Shown: piece by piece, positions 52,512 through 61,684 of the stretch
Layout of the letters: the number at the start of each line of letters is the position of its first letter
How positions within the stretch are numbered: position 1 is the first letter of the stretch
Assembly: GCF_009696005.1 (NCBI RefSeq)
Contig: NZ_VUMV01000006.1
Span: 124,001-188,000 of the forward strand
Direction of reading: 5' to 3'
DNA from: Bilifractor porci
Lineage (GTDB): Bacteria; Bacillota; Clostridia; Lachnospirales; Lachnospiraceae
DNA: 64,000 nucleotides
Position numbers and translations under genes: made by a program
Notes under the pieces: model-generated
What the model was told of the DNA's origin: nothing
Seen by the model: only the letters and a program-made list of their open reading frames with translations
The model's database searches: none

Positions 52512-53786
52512 ATGGAAAGCAATATTCTACAGAAGATAAAAAAACATGGACTGGTGGGTTCAATGAAGGTAGTCGAGCTTCATGCAGCGGTGGCTATCAA
52601 TAATAAGTGCTTCTACTATTATAAGAAGCACAGGCGGATGGATGAACAGCTTATTGTAATGGAGAGTGAGGGCGATCTGTCTGATAATGCATTCGCGCTG
52701 TATGACTATATGCGTCACAATGATTATCTAAAAAAGTATCATGTTGCATGGCTTGTAGATCGTGTAGAAGAAGCAAAAACACTGCAACAGAAGAATCCTG
52801 AGGATTTTCCAAATACAGAATTTGTTCAGAAGTTGCCAAAGAAAGTTGATAAGAGATGGGCTGAAGTACTGGCTACGTGCAAGTGGTATATTTATGATCA
52901 CTGCAATTTGCTAGCACCTCTGATAAAGAGGAAGGAACAAAAGGTTATTTATCTTTCTCATGGATGGGGATATAAAGCTGCCAAAGGTGGTTTTACTACA
53001 AATGATCTGACGCATTATGATATGATTACTGTGACTGGACATATTTCTGCGAAGGGTATGTCCGAATACTGGCAGGAGCCAGAAGAAAAAGCAGTTATCA
53101 CTGGATATCCACGGTTGGATTATTTCTTCCAGTCCAATGCGAAAGTAAGAGAGAAAATCAACCAGAAATGGCATTTAGCGCATTATAAGAAAGTGATTTT
53201 CTGGATGCCTACGTTCCGTCAATCATATAATGAATCTCTCTCAGAGGATTATATTAAGAACCAAACAGGACTTCCGATCTTCGAGACAAAGGATAGTCTT
53301 CAGGAGTTCTCTGATTTCCTGAAAACAAGGAATCTACTTTTGATTTTCAAGCTGCATCACCTGCAGGCAGAACTTCCGGTATTTCAAAGCTATTTTGAAA
53401 ACATTCTTCTGGTGAGAGATGAAGATCTTCACAAAATGGGGGTGCAGCTATATCAGTTTATAGATATGGCAGATGCATTGATCAGTGATTATTCATCTAT
53501 CTCGATTGATTTTCTTTTAAAAGATAAACCTATTGTATTTACTCTTGATGATTACGAAGACTATCGCAAATCACGTGGCTTTTTCCCTGAAAATGCCATT
53601 GATTTTATGAAGGGATATCATGTTTATAATCAGAAAGAATTGGAAGATAGTCTATCTGAAATAGCCGATGGAATCGATAAATATATTGGTGAGCGACATG
53701 CAGTGATGAAGAATTATCACACATATTCAGATGGTAATTCAGCTAGGCGTGTGCTGGACACTATTGGTATCAAATGGAAGGCATAA
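52512..53786 (+). CDS. TagB/TagF-like CDP-glycerol glycerophosphotransferase
   Basis: A 424-residue protein. The C-terminal two thirds match Glyphos_transf: YLSHGWGYK, TGYPRLDYF, WMPTFRQS, FKLHHLQ and ISDYSSISIDFLLKDKPIVF. These enzymes move glycerol phosphate (or ribitol phosphate) from the CDP-alcohol onto teichoic-acid-like polymers on the cytoplasmic face. The short N-terminal part is not recognised. It comes before the fused cytidylyltransferase/PLP gene, so its donor may be an unusual CDP-compound rather than CDP-glycerol. Confidence 0.88.
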   Translation: MESNILQKIKKHGLVGSMKVVELHAAVAINNKCFYYYKKHRRMDEQLIVMESEGDLSDNAFALYDYMRHNDYLKKYHVAWLVDRVEEAKTLQQKNPEDFPNTEFVQKLPKKVDKRWAEVLATCKWYIYDHCNLLAPLIKRKEQKVIYLSHGWGYKAAKGGFTTNDLTHYDMITVTGHISAKGMSEYWQEPEEKAVITGYPRLDYFFQSNAKVREKINQKWHLAHYKKVIFWMPTFRQSYNESLSEDYIKNQTGLPIFETKDSLQEFSDFLKTRNLLLIFKLHHLQAELPVFQSYFENILLVRDEDLHKMGVQLYQFIDMADALISDYSSISIDFLLKDKPIVFTLDDYEDYRKSRGFFPENAIDFMKGYHVYNQKELEDSLSEIADGIDKYIGERHAVMKNYHTYSDGNSARRVLDTIGIKWKA

Positions 53787-53921
53787 AATGAAATTATTAT
53801 TAGACACAAAATCTGCTGGGAGGAGAACCGGCTAATTTGTATGATTGGGTGGATGTTCAAAGAGAAGCGGAGATCATTTTTTTAAATATTAGTTTTTTAA
53901 AGAGAAAGTGGGGAAAACTTA
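53787..53921. other. Spacer with short broken coding remnants
   Basis: A 15-codon frame from ATG 53788 stops at 53835; another frame continues as NLYDWVDVQREAEIIFLN. Together they look like a frameshifted scrap of a lost gene. No promoter or terminator is clear. Confidence 0.3.
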
Positions 53922-55739
53922 ATGCAGGCTATAATACTCGCGGCTGGTATGGGAAAACGGCTTAAAGAACTGACACAGAATAATACAAAATGCATGGTGA
54001 AGGTGAATGGCGTAAGCCTCATTGACCGTATGATTCATCAAATCCAGAAGCAGAATGTTGAACGTATTGTGATTGTCGTCGGATATGAACGGGAAAAACT
54101 GAAGGAGTATATTGCGACACTCGGAATTACCACACCAATCACTTTTATTGACAACCCTATATATGACAAGACGAATAACATTTATTCGCTGTCGCTGGCA
54201 TCGAATTATCTGTGCGAAGACGACACACTGCTGTTTGAGTCTGACCTTATTTTTGAGGATTCTGTTCTTGACTCTCTTGTGCGAGACCCGCGCCCGACAC
54301 TGGCACTTGTTGATAAGTACGAGTCCTGGATGGACGGAACCTGTGTCAAACTTGATAAGGACGATAACATTGAAGCGTTTGTCCCAGGGAAAAAATTTAA
54401 GTTCGATGAAATTAAAGACTATTATAAAACAGTGAATATTTACAAATTCAGTAGAGATTTCAGCAAGACGCATTATGTCCCATTTCTTGATGCGTATCAG
54501 AAAGCACTGGGAGAGAATGAATATTACGAGCAGGTTCTACGGGTGATCACCATGCTTGATGACCCGGTGATCAAGGCGAAGCGTCTGAATGGACAGAAGT
54601 GGTATGAGATCGATGATATTCAGGATCTAGATATCGCCACATCGATTTTTACACCGGATGAGGATGAGAAGGTTGCCTTGTTGCAGAGCCGTTACGGAGG
54701 TTATTGGAGATATCCGAAACTTCTCGATTTCTGCTATCTTGTCAACCCATACTTTCCGCCACAGAAACTGGTCGATGAGATCAAAGCGAATTTTGACACG
54801 CTACTTCGGGATTATCCTTCCGGAATGCGGGTTAATAGCCTTCTTGCGGCGAAGAACTTCAGCGTCCATCAGGAGAATATTCTGGTCGGTAACGGAGCTG
54901 CTGAGCTGATTAAATCTTTGATGGAGAGAATCAATGGCAAGACCGGATTTGTCAGGCCGACATTTGATGAGTATCCGCACAGGTATGATCGGGCGGAGTC
55001 CGTGGACTTCACGCCGGACAATAGAGATTACAACTATTCGGTGGATGATCTGATGGATTATTTTGGCGATAAGGAAATCAAGAACCTTGTAGTTGTGAAC
55101 CCGGATAATCCGAGCGGAAACTATATTCCAAAGAAGGACCTGCTGCGGCTGATTGACTGGTGTATGAAAAAGAAAATCAACCTGATCCTTGATGAATCAT
55201 TTGCGGACTTCTCTGATGAGGAAAATAACACATTCATCGATCAGGAGATTCTGAATAAGTACAAGAATCTGTATGTAATGAAGAGCATTTCCAAGTCATA
55301 CGGGGTTCCGGGACTTCGACTTGGAGTTCTTGCTTCCGGCGATACGGACTTGATTGCCTTCATGAAGAAGAATGTGGCGATCTGGAACATCAACTCGTTT
55401 GCTGAGTTTTACATGCAGATCGAGGAGAAATATAAAAAGGACTATTCGGCTGCTCTTGTAAAGTTCCGGGCAGAGAGGGCAAGATTTCAGGGTGAACTTG
55501 CGGAGATACCTGGGGTTCGGGTCATCCCTTCACAGGCGAATTTTGTGATGGTCGAGCTCGATAAGAAGATTTCACCGAAGAAGCTTTTAAAGAAGTTGCT
55601 CACAAAACACAGCCTTCTGATCAAGGAACTCACGACAAAGACGAATGGCAGAAATTATCTGCGGCTGGCAGTCAGGGACAAAGAAGATGATGATAGGCTT
55701 GTAGCAGCGATGAAGGAAGAGGTCAGGACTTTCCTATGA
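53922..55739 (+). CDS. Fused cytidylyltransferase (LicC/PntC-like) and PLP aminotransferase-fold enzyme
   Basis: A 605-residue two-domain protein. Residues 1-235 are an NTP transferase of the LicC/PntC type (LAAGMGKRL, TKCMVKVNG, YDKTNNIYSL). From about 245 to the end is a fold-type I PLP enzyme: NGAAELIKSL, NPDNPSGN, ILDESFADF, the PLP lysine Lys458 in SISKSYGVPGLRLG, and a final NYLRLAVRD with the carboxylate-binding arginine. The C-terminal half resembles HisC and CobD (threonine-phosphate decarboxylase). One peptide could therefore make an amino-phospho compound and activate it with CTP. No PEP mutase is nearby, so a phosphonate is not implied. The fused design is known from some phosphonate and capsule loci. 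Confidence 0.85.
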   Translation: MQAIILAAGMGKRLKELTQNNTKCMVKVNGVSLIDRMIHQIQKQNVERIVIVVGYEREKLKEYIATLGITTPITFIDNPIYDKTNNIYSLSLASNYLCEDDTLLFESDLIFEDSVLDSLVRDPRPTLALVDKYESWMDGTCVKLDKDDNIEAFVPGKKFKFDEIKDYYKTVNIYKFSRDFSKTHYVPFLDAYQKALGENEYYEQVLRVITMLDDPVIKAKRLNGQKWYEIDDIQDLDIATSIFTPDEDEKVALLQSRYGGYWRYPKLLDFCYLVNPYFPPQKLVDEIKANFDTLLRDYPSGMRVNSLLAAKNFSVHQENILVGNGAAELIKSLMERINGKTGFVRPTFDEYPHRYDRAESVDFTPDNRDYNYSVDDLMDYFGDKEIKNLVVVNPDNPSGNYIPKKDLLRLIDWCMKKKINLILDESFADFSDEENNTFIDQEILNKYKNLYVMKSISKSYGVPGLRLGVLASGDTDLIAFMKKNVAIWNINSFAEFYMQIEEKYKKDYSAALVKFRAERARFQGELAEIPGVRVIPSQANFVMVELDKKISPKKLLKKLLTKHSLLIKELTTKTNGRNYLRLAVRDKEDDDRLVAAMKEEVRTFL

Positions 55740-55809
55740 TTTTCTGTATCTTTTCGGATCCGGAGTATGACCGATATCCGACAGACGGCATATAAGGAAG
55801 CAAATGTAA

Positions 55810-56772
55810 ATGAAGATTATCGATTTTGAATCTGTGAGAAAAGCCGCGAGGGCAATGGATCCGGCAGTATGGTGTGATTGGGTAGAAGACGCCTTGGTGC
55901 ACAAGTCTGAATTTGCTTGTCCACCAAAGCCGAGGATTAGTCAGGCTGACGGCGATTATTTTAATATCATGCCTGCCATGTACGAGCCGGAGAATGTGGC
56001 AATGGTCAAGATGATAGGACGCCACGACAAAGTGGGGGTACAGCGCAGTGTCATGATGGGCGATATGCTCATTTATGAAGCTGACTCAGGAATTCTAAAG
56101 GCCGTTATGGATGCAGAGTATATCACGACACTTCGTACCGGTGCGGCTGCAGCACATTCCGCTCTGCTTTTCGGAAAGAAAGGCTTCAGTACTATCGGAT
56201 TACTCGGTCTTGGTAATATCATGACGGTCTGCTTCGAGACGCTGCTTGCAAAGATGAAAGCAGATGGGCAGGAGAGGAGCCTTATCGTAAAACTTTATAA
56301 GCATCACGGGCAGGAGGAACGGTTTGAAGAAAGGTTTAGGGATGCAGAGAACGTGCATTTTATGCTCTGTGACACTTACAAAGAAGTTTTTACCGATTCA
56401 GATATGATTATTTCTGCTGTCACAAAGGCCACACAGAATTTTGCCGGAGATGAGTGCTTCAAGAAAGGGGTTACAGTCATTCCGATCTGCACAATGGGAT
56501 TCCAGAACTGTGATTTGTTCTTCGACAAGGTCTTTACAGATGAGATTGAACAGATCCGCGGATTTAAATATTTTGATAAATTCCGCTCTCTGGCGAATGT
56601 CACGGATGTGCTGAACGGCAATAGAGAAGGCAGGATAAATCAGCAGGAGCGTATTCTTATTTACAATTATGGGATTGCGATTCACGATGTCTACTTTGCC
56701 ATGAAACTGATGGATCAGGCCGAAGGCAAAGACGTGGAATATAATTTCTGTAAGGAGAAGTATTTCATATAG
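55810..56772 (+). CDS. Ornithine cyclodeaminase / mu-crystallin family protein
   Basis: A 320-residue NAD(P)-binding protein: RRSVMMG-like substrate loop (VGVQRSVMMGDML), YITTLRTGAAAAHSA, and the dinucleotide fold around TIGLLGLGNIMTVCF, all standard for the OCD family. Members include ornithine cyclodeaminases, alanine dehydrogenases and imine reductases making N-substituted amino acids (for example SbnB-like enzymes). Here it follows the fused nucleotidyltransferase and precedes an opine-dehydrogenase-like remnant, which favours an imino-acid or amino-acid modifying role. AAGGAAG precedes the start. Confidence 0.87.
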   Translation: MKIIDFESVRKAARAMDPAVWCDWVEDALVHKSEFACPPKPRISQADGDYFNIMPAMYEPENVAMVKMIGRHDKVGVQRSVMMGDMLIYEADSGILKAVMDAEYITTLRTGAAAAHSALLFGKKGFSTIGLLGLGNIMTVCFETLLAKMKADGQERSLIVKLYKHHGQEERFEERFRDAENVHFMLCDTYKEVFTDSDMIISAVTKATQNFAGDECFKKGVTVIPICTMGFQNCDLFFDKVFTDEIEQIRGFKYFDKFRSLANVTDVLNGNREGRINQQERILIYNYGIAIHDVYFAMKLMDQAEGKDVEYNFCKEKYFI

Positions 56773-56914
56773 GAATGTATCTCTTGATGTTCCGTGTTCT
56801 GTTCGAAGTAGTTCTTTCAATGCAGACTTTTTTCTGTGGTGGCAGACAGAGGGTGTTGTTCTGCCGCAGCAACTGACAGAGTAATAGAAGTGGAACCAGC
56901 AGTAGAATTACAAT

Positions 56915-57052
56915 ATGAAAGTAACGATATACGGCGGCGGTAATATCGGCATATAGTTTGCGGCACATTATGCGGAAACCGGGAATGATGTTATAAGAAA
57001 TTCGGGATCACAGATAAGGTGAGCTTTGAGAAAATTTATAAGATGTGAAATT
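56915..57052 (+). pseudogene. Remnant of an opine/octopine-dehydrogenase-like gene
   Basis: ATG 56915 opens a perfect dinucleotide-binding start (MKVTIYGGGNIGI), then a TAG at 56954, then FAAHYAETGNDVI, after which homology ends. The family usually has GNIGTQFA, so the stop is explained by CAG to TAG. A later piece KKFGITDKVSFEKIY ends at a TGA (57052) in another frame. An internal deletion together with a stop codon is likely. Confidence 0.6.
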
Positions 57053-57080
57053 CTTCATATGATAACCACATCTTGGCTTT

Positions 57081-57109
57081 TTGACAGTGCTATGCATCCA
57101 TGATAAAAT
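57081..57109 (+). promoter_or_regulatory. Strong promoter of the initiating-transferase operon
   Basis: TTGACA (57081-57086), exactly 17 bases, TAAAAT (57104-57109), about 38 bases before the start at 57147. Confidence 0.8.
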
Positions 57110-57146
57110 TAACCAATTGTTAATCTAATTGCATCAGGTATGTAAA

Positions 57147-58574
57147 ATGTCCAATAATCTTAGGTGGTGGAAACATCTGGATTTTATTCTTCTGGATGTG
57201 GCCACAGTGGAAATTGTATACTTTCTCTGTGTCCGGTTCTGGCTGGGGCGGGATCAGCTCCTTATTCCCATATATAAAAGTACATTTGTAGTTTTGCTGC
57301 TTCTGGGGCTTGTAGCCGGTATTTTTGGAGCTCCATTTTACCGCGATATTTTAAAGAGACATTTTCTACGGGAAGCTTTAGCCTCTGTGGAATATGTGAC
57401 GGTTATTGTGGCTCTTTTAATGCTGTATCAGTATATGATGCAGCTGGGACCGCAATTTTCCAGAGGTATTTTTCTGTTTGTCTGGTTTTTTGGCAGCATC
57501 GCCGCGTTATTTGTGCGCCAGTTGTACAAGAGGTGGCTGCGAAAGCATTTGGCAGCCAGAGCCAGGCGTTCCAGTCTTGTCCTGATCACGGATAAAGCTC
57601 ATGCAGATGAAGAGATAAGCAGGATTGCGAAGGAAATTGAAGATCAGTATACACTTACTTGCGTGGCGATTGTAGATGATATCACATCTGCAGAGGATAG
57701 CGAGATTCATCTTCCAGACGGTAGTGATGCAGTTACCATCCTGCGTAATACGGATCATATTTTTGATTATATGAAGCAGCATGTGGTGGATGATGTCCTT
57801 CTTAATGTGTCAGATTTGGAAAAAAACCGCAGTCTCATTCAGGATTTGATTATTACCGGGGTTACCCTGCATATCAGTATGTTCCGGCTGTGGGGGGATC
57901 TCCCCAACCAAAAGGCAGAGTACATGGGAGGAAGGGCGGTTCTTACGACCAATATCCGTCCATTTTCCGACGGACAGTTCCTGGTAAAACGAATGGTGGA
58001 TATCCTGGGGGGACTGGTTGGTCTGGCGATTACCGGTATTCTTTTTCTTATTTTTGCCCCTGTCATTAAAATACAGTCGCCAGGGCCGGTATTCTATTCT
58101 CAGTGGAGAGTTGGCCTTAACGGAAGAAAATTTAAAATGTATAAATTCCGCTCAATGTATCCGGACGCGGATGCGCGGAAAGCAGAGCTTATGAAACAGA
58201 ACAAGATGGACGGATTTATGTTTAAAATGGACAACGATCCCAGAATTTTTCCGGCCGGGCATTTTATTCGAAAATATTCGATCGATGAATTCCCGCAGTT
58301 CTGGAATGTTCTGAAGGGAGATATGTCCCTGGTAGGCACCAGACCGCCAACGGTGGACGAGTGGGAGCAGTATTCGCCCAGACATAGAGCACGGCTGGGC
58401 ATGAAACCAGGGATCACGGGGCTGTGGCAGGTAAGTGGCAGAAGTGACATCACAAATTTTGAAGATGTGGTCAACCTGGATGTACAGTATATTTGTAATT
58501 GGAGTCTTGCGGAGGACGCAAAGATACTGGCGCGTACCATCGGGGTCGTTTTTAGCGGAAAGGGTTCGGAGTAA
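57147..58574 (+). CDS. Initiating polyprenyl-phosphate sugar transferase (WbaP/CpsE type)
   Basis: A 475-residue enzyme with four or five N-terminal helices, a CoA-binding-like middle region and the catalytic bacterial sugar transferase domain: VKRMVDILGGLVGL membrane hairpin, FRSMYPDADARK, DPRIFPAGHFIRKYSIDEFPQ, LKGDMSLVGTRPP and GITGLWQVSGRS. It adds the first phospho-sugar to undecaprenyl phosphate, beginning the repeat unit. A consensus promoter lies upstream. ATG 57147 is used; TTG 57129 is in frame. Such genes usually open a locus, so its distal position is notable. Confidence 0.93.
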   Translation: MSNNLRWWKHLDFILLDVATVEIVYFLCVRFWLGRDQLLIPIYKSTFVVLLLLGLVAGIFGAPFYRDILKRHFLREALASVEYVTVIVALLMLYQYMMQLGPQFSRGIFLFVWFFGSIAALFVRQLYKRWLRKHLAARARRSSLVLITDKAHADEEISRIAKEIEDQYTLTCVAIVDDITSAEDSEIHLPDGSDAVTILRNTDHIFDYMKQHVVDDVLLNVSDLEKNRSLIQDLIITGVTLHISMFRLWGDLPNQKAEYMGGRAVLTTNIRPFSDGQFLVKRMVDILGGLVGLAITGILFLIFAPVIKIQSPGPVFYSQWRVGLNGRKFKMYKFRSMYPDADARKAELMKQNKMDGFMFKMDNDPRIFPAGHFIRKYSIDEFPQFWNVLKGDMSLVGTRPPTVDEWEQYSPRHRARLGMKPGITGLWQVSGRSDITNFEDVVNLDVQYICNWSLAEDAKILARTIGVVFSGKGSE

Positions 58575-58585
58575 GAGGATAAATT

Positions 58586-60121
58586 ATGATGGAAGAGAAC
58601 AAGGTCTACGACGAGGATGAAAAAGAAATCAGTATCCGGCTGATGCTTTACAACGGGTTGAAAAACTGGAGATTGCTGCTGCTGGCAGGCATTGTTTTCG
58701 GGCTGTTATTTGCCGGCGGTAAGGCCGTAAAAGGATACAGGAGCACCGGAACAGATCAGACCGATCTGGAAGAAATTGTTTCTACTGTCAGTTCGTCCTC
58801 TGCAGAGGTAACCAGGGACAAGCATCAGGATCATCTGCAGGATGAAAACCAGCAATATAAGGTGTCCAAAGCATCGCTGGATTATTCCATTCAGTCCTTG
58901 CTGGATACCACAGAAAAAAATGCAGAGTATAAGGCTTATTCTATTCTGATGAATCTGAATCCTTATAATCTGAAGAAGAACACACTGATTTATTACATCC
59001 AGACGGAGAATGGAAGTAACAATTCCACTGTGGTTATTCCTGATTCCAATGGCAATACGGAAGAATCGTATTCAGGGGTTGCCAATGCGTATCTTGCGCT
59101 GCTAGAAGCCGATACGATGAAAAATTACACCGGAGAAGATAAAGATCTGGATACCAGATATCTGAAGGAATTAATACTTGCAGACGTAGATCAGACAGGG
59201 TCCGTGCTTACAATAAAAGTTGTCGGAGACAGCGAAAAGCTGGTTAACGATCTTACTGATTACGTCAAAGAAAATATGAACAGCTGGCAGGAAAAGGTGA
59301 CAGAAGCAGCCGGGGAACATAGGATTCAGCTGCTTATGGAAAATACCAATGGCAGCACAGATACGGCGGACGAGGCTTCCAGTCAGATAGTTACGCCTTC
59401 AGGGACAGTGCAGGTCTGCAGTGATGTAAGTGTGGCATCTTTACAGGACGCATTTAATTCCTCTATGAGTAGTATACAGAGTCAGCTGGATAATTTGCGT
59501 AAAATGCAGAATAATCTGCAGGAGCCCACGACGGATGAAGTTGCAGCAGGAGGATCACTAAAAAAGAATGTTGTCAAATATGGAGTTATTGGTTTTGCGG
59601 TCGGCTTTTTCCTTCTGCTCCTGTGGTATTGCCTTTCCTATGCATTATCCGGAAAGCTCAAGACAGAAGATGATATTCAGAAATTCCTGGGAGTGGAGAA
59701 ACTTGCTGTATACAGACACCCATTGAAACACAAGGCCAGATTTGATGTATTCCTGAGGAAACATATGGGATTTACCGAGGGTGTTGAGGATAGGGCAGAA
59801 GCAATTCGGACTGCTGCTGCGGCTATAGACCTGAAAACCGGGTTGAATGCAGACCCTATGAGTAAGGTGTTGCTGGTTAGTTCGCTTGGACAGGAATCGG
59901 CTCAGTCCTTTGTAGAAGAACTAACGCCATTATTAAAGGATATTTCCGTAGAATTCTGTCCCGATGCTTTGCATAGCGCGGATATTTATCTGCGGCTGAA
60001 TGATGTGAAACAAGTTGTGGTGCTAGAAGAGGCTGGACAAACAAGAACAGAAGATATGGAGAGCGAAGTGCGTCGAGTCAGAAGCAACGGCGGACAGATA
60101 CTGGGTGCGGTCATTCTGTAA
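58586..60121 (+). CDS. Wzz/CapA-like chain-length / polymer export protein
   Basis: A 511-residue protein with two membrane helices, one near the start (about 31-50) and one at about 330-350, enclosing a large outer domain with coiled-coil-like sequence. This is the polysaccharide co-polymerase (Wzz/YveK) design. The part after the second helix (about 355-511) resembles the nucleotide-binding domain of BY-kinase partners but lacks a Walker A motif, so it is probably inactive. It follows the initiating transferase with 11 bases between. GAGGAT precedes the start. Confidence 0.78.
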   Translation: MMEENKVYDEDEKEISIRLMLYNGLKNWRLLLLAGIVFGLLFAGGKAVKGYRSTGTDQTDLEEIVSTVSSSSAEVTRDKHQDHLQDENQQYKVSKASLDYSIQSLLDTTEKNAEYKAYSILMNLNPYNLKKNTLIYYIQTENGSNNSTVVIPDSNGNTEESYSGVANAYLALLEADTMKNYTGEDKDLDTRYLKELILADVDQTGSVLTIKVVGDSEKLVNDLTDYVKENMNSWQEKVTEAAGEHRIQLLMENTNGSTDTADEASSQIVTPSGTVQVCSDVSVASLQDAFNSSMSSIQSQLDNLRKMQNNLQEPTTDEVAAGGSLKKNVVKYGVIGFAVGFFLLLLWYCLSYALSGKLKTEDDIQKFLGVEKLAVYRHPLKHKARFDVFLRKHMGFTEGVEDRAEAIRTAAAAIDLKTGLNADPMSKVLLVSSLGQESAQSFVEELTPLLKDISVEFCPDALHSADIYLRLNDVKQVVVLEEAGQTRTEDMESEVRRVRSNGGQILGAVIL

Positions 60122-60214
60122 CTCAAATAGAAACGCTATAGTTGATGAAGGGCAAGTAAAGCCTGGAGAAAAGAGATTGTGCAGTATGAATAAAATGGAG
60201 CAATAGGATACAGA

Positions 60215-61513
60215 ATGGGACTGTCATGTTATCTGGATAAAAAGCATGAGGGACGATGGATTCAGAATGCCATGGAGGTGGCATACCTCTGTTATCTGGC
60301 GGTTATCGTCTGGTATACGTTTATACTGACCACCATGTTTAAAATTATGTGGCCGGAAAATATTGACAGTACCCTCCGGAAAACAGGTTTTATCCTGGTT
60401 GCCGTTAAAGTCTTGATGGATAAAAAATGGAGGTGGCAGGATATCCTCTTCGCATTTTTGGTGATTCTTGGCTTTTACGGAAACTGGCATGTTTTGCGGG
60501 AAAGAGATGTTGCCTTTTACCTGTTGCTTATTTTGGGAGCCAAAGATGTATCCTTCGACAGAATAGCCAAGGTATATCTTTGGGTGGAGGTGCCTTCTAT
60601 TCTTGTTACCTATGTTTGCTCCATGATGGGAATTGTGGCATATCTGACTTATGATGCCGGAAACGGATGGCTCAGTCACGCTTTTGGCAGCATCTACAGG
60701 ACGGATTTCAGTGCACATCTCTTTTTTCTTGTCTGCTGTATGCTTTGGATCAGCCGAAAAAAAATATGGTATTGGGAGAGTATTTTCATTCTCTGGATTG
60801 CCTGGTTTGTTGACAGATACTGTGCAGCTAGAAATTCCACCATATGCCTGCTGATTCTCGGACTGGGAGCTTTTTTTATTCAATTCTTTCGGGATATTTC
60901 TCGGTTGGCAGGGAGACAACATAGAGATATTCTTATTGCAAATGAAAACTCTGGTCACCAAAAGACAAGTCTTTGGGAAAGAGGAGAGAAATTCAAGAAA
61001 AAAATAGTGCTTTGCAGTTGTTTCTGCATGCCTGTTTTTGCTGCTGCTACGGTCATATTATCCAGATTTTATACTCCCGCTCAATCGTGGATGGCACAGA
61101 TAAATGCTTGGATTAGCAATCGGCTGGAACTGGGAAGGAAAGGATTTGATCTATATAACATAAAATGGTTTGGACAGAAAATTCCACAGTATGGCGCGGG
61201 CGGTATTGTGAATCCGTCAAGGGAATATTTTTATCTTGACATCTCTTATGTTAACGTACTCCTTTGCATGGGAATACTCGTCTTTTTGACTGTACTTGCC
61301 ATTTTTGTTCTGTCCAGTCTGCGGGCTTATAAACATCATGATTACGTCTGTGTATTTATTCTGCTTGTGGTAGCAATACATTGTTCCATTGAACACCATT
61401 TAATAGCGGCAGCGTATGATCCGTTCCTGATGCTGATCTTTGCCAATGTGGGGAGAAGTAAAAACCCAGCGCGAACCTGTCAAAACGGGCAAAACATAGG
61501 TAACGGTCACTGA
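60215..61513 (+). CDS. Polysaccharide polymerase-like membrane protein
   Basis: A 432-residue polytopic protein (9-11 helices) with a central cytoplasmic or outer loop of about 60 residues. FGSIYRTDFSAHLFFL and the CAARNSTICL stretch recall Wzy/EpsG-type polymerases, though no signature is decisive. Its position after wbaP-like and wzz-like genes fits. If so, the locus has two polymerases (see 48060). Confidence 0.65.
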   Translation: MGLSCYLDKKHEGRWIQNAMEVAYLCYLAVIVWYTFILTTMFKIMWPENIDSTLRKTGFILVAVKVLMDKKWRWQDILFAFLVILGFYGNWHVLRERDVAFYLLLILGAKDVSFDRIAKVYLWVEVPSILVTYVCSMMGIVAYLTYDAGNGWLSHAFGSIYRTDFSAHLFFLVCCMLWISRKKIWYWESIFILWIAWFVDRYCAARNSTICLLILGLGAFFIQFFRDISRLAGRQHRDILIANENSGHQKTSLWERGEKFKKKIVLCSCFCMPVFAAATVILSRFYTPAQSWMAQINAWISNRLELGRKGFDLYNIKWFGQKIPQYGAGGIVNPSREYFYLDISYVNVLLCMGILVFLTVLAIFVLSSLRAYKHHDYVCVFILLVVAIHCSIEHHLIAAAYDPFLMLIFANVGRSKNPARTCQNGQNIGNGH

Positions 61514-61665
61514 CATCAGAGAAAGTTACATGTTCTATGACCAGTCTGTAGGAACTATTATTAAAGAAATTTTGTTATTATGTTTCATTCAGGACAGGCA
61601 TTTTCGGATCCATTTTATATTTATACCGTTGAGCGGCAACTGTGGTGTTGAAAGTGACTATCCGG

Positions 61666-61684
61666 CATCAGGAGCGGCCTGATG
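61666..61684. repeat. Perfect inverted repeat at the 3' end of the acyltransferase gene
   Basis: CATCAGG-AGCGG-CCTGATG covers the stop codon of the minus-strand gene at 61668, between it and the convergent polymerase-like gene. There is no T run, so it would act as a weak terminator or RNA stabiliser. Confidence 0.4.

Noticed and set aside
53922-55739. A phosphonate (2-aminoethylphosphonate) pathway
   Set aside because: The fused cytidylyltransferase/PLP design occurs in phosphonate loci, but PEP mutase and phosphonopyruvate decarboxylase are not in the window.
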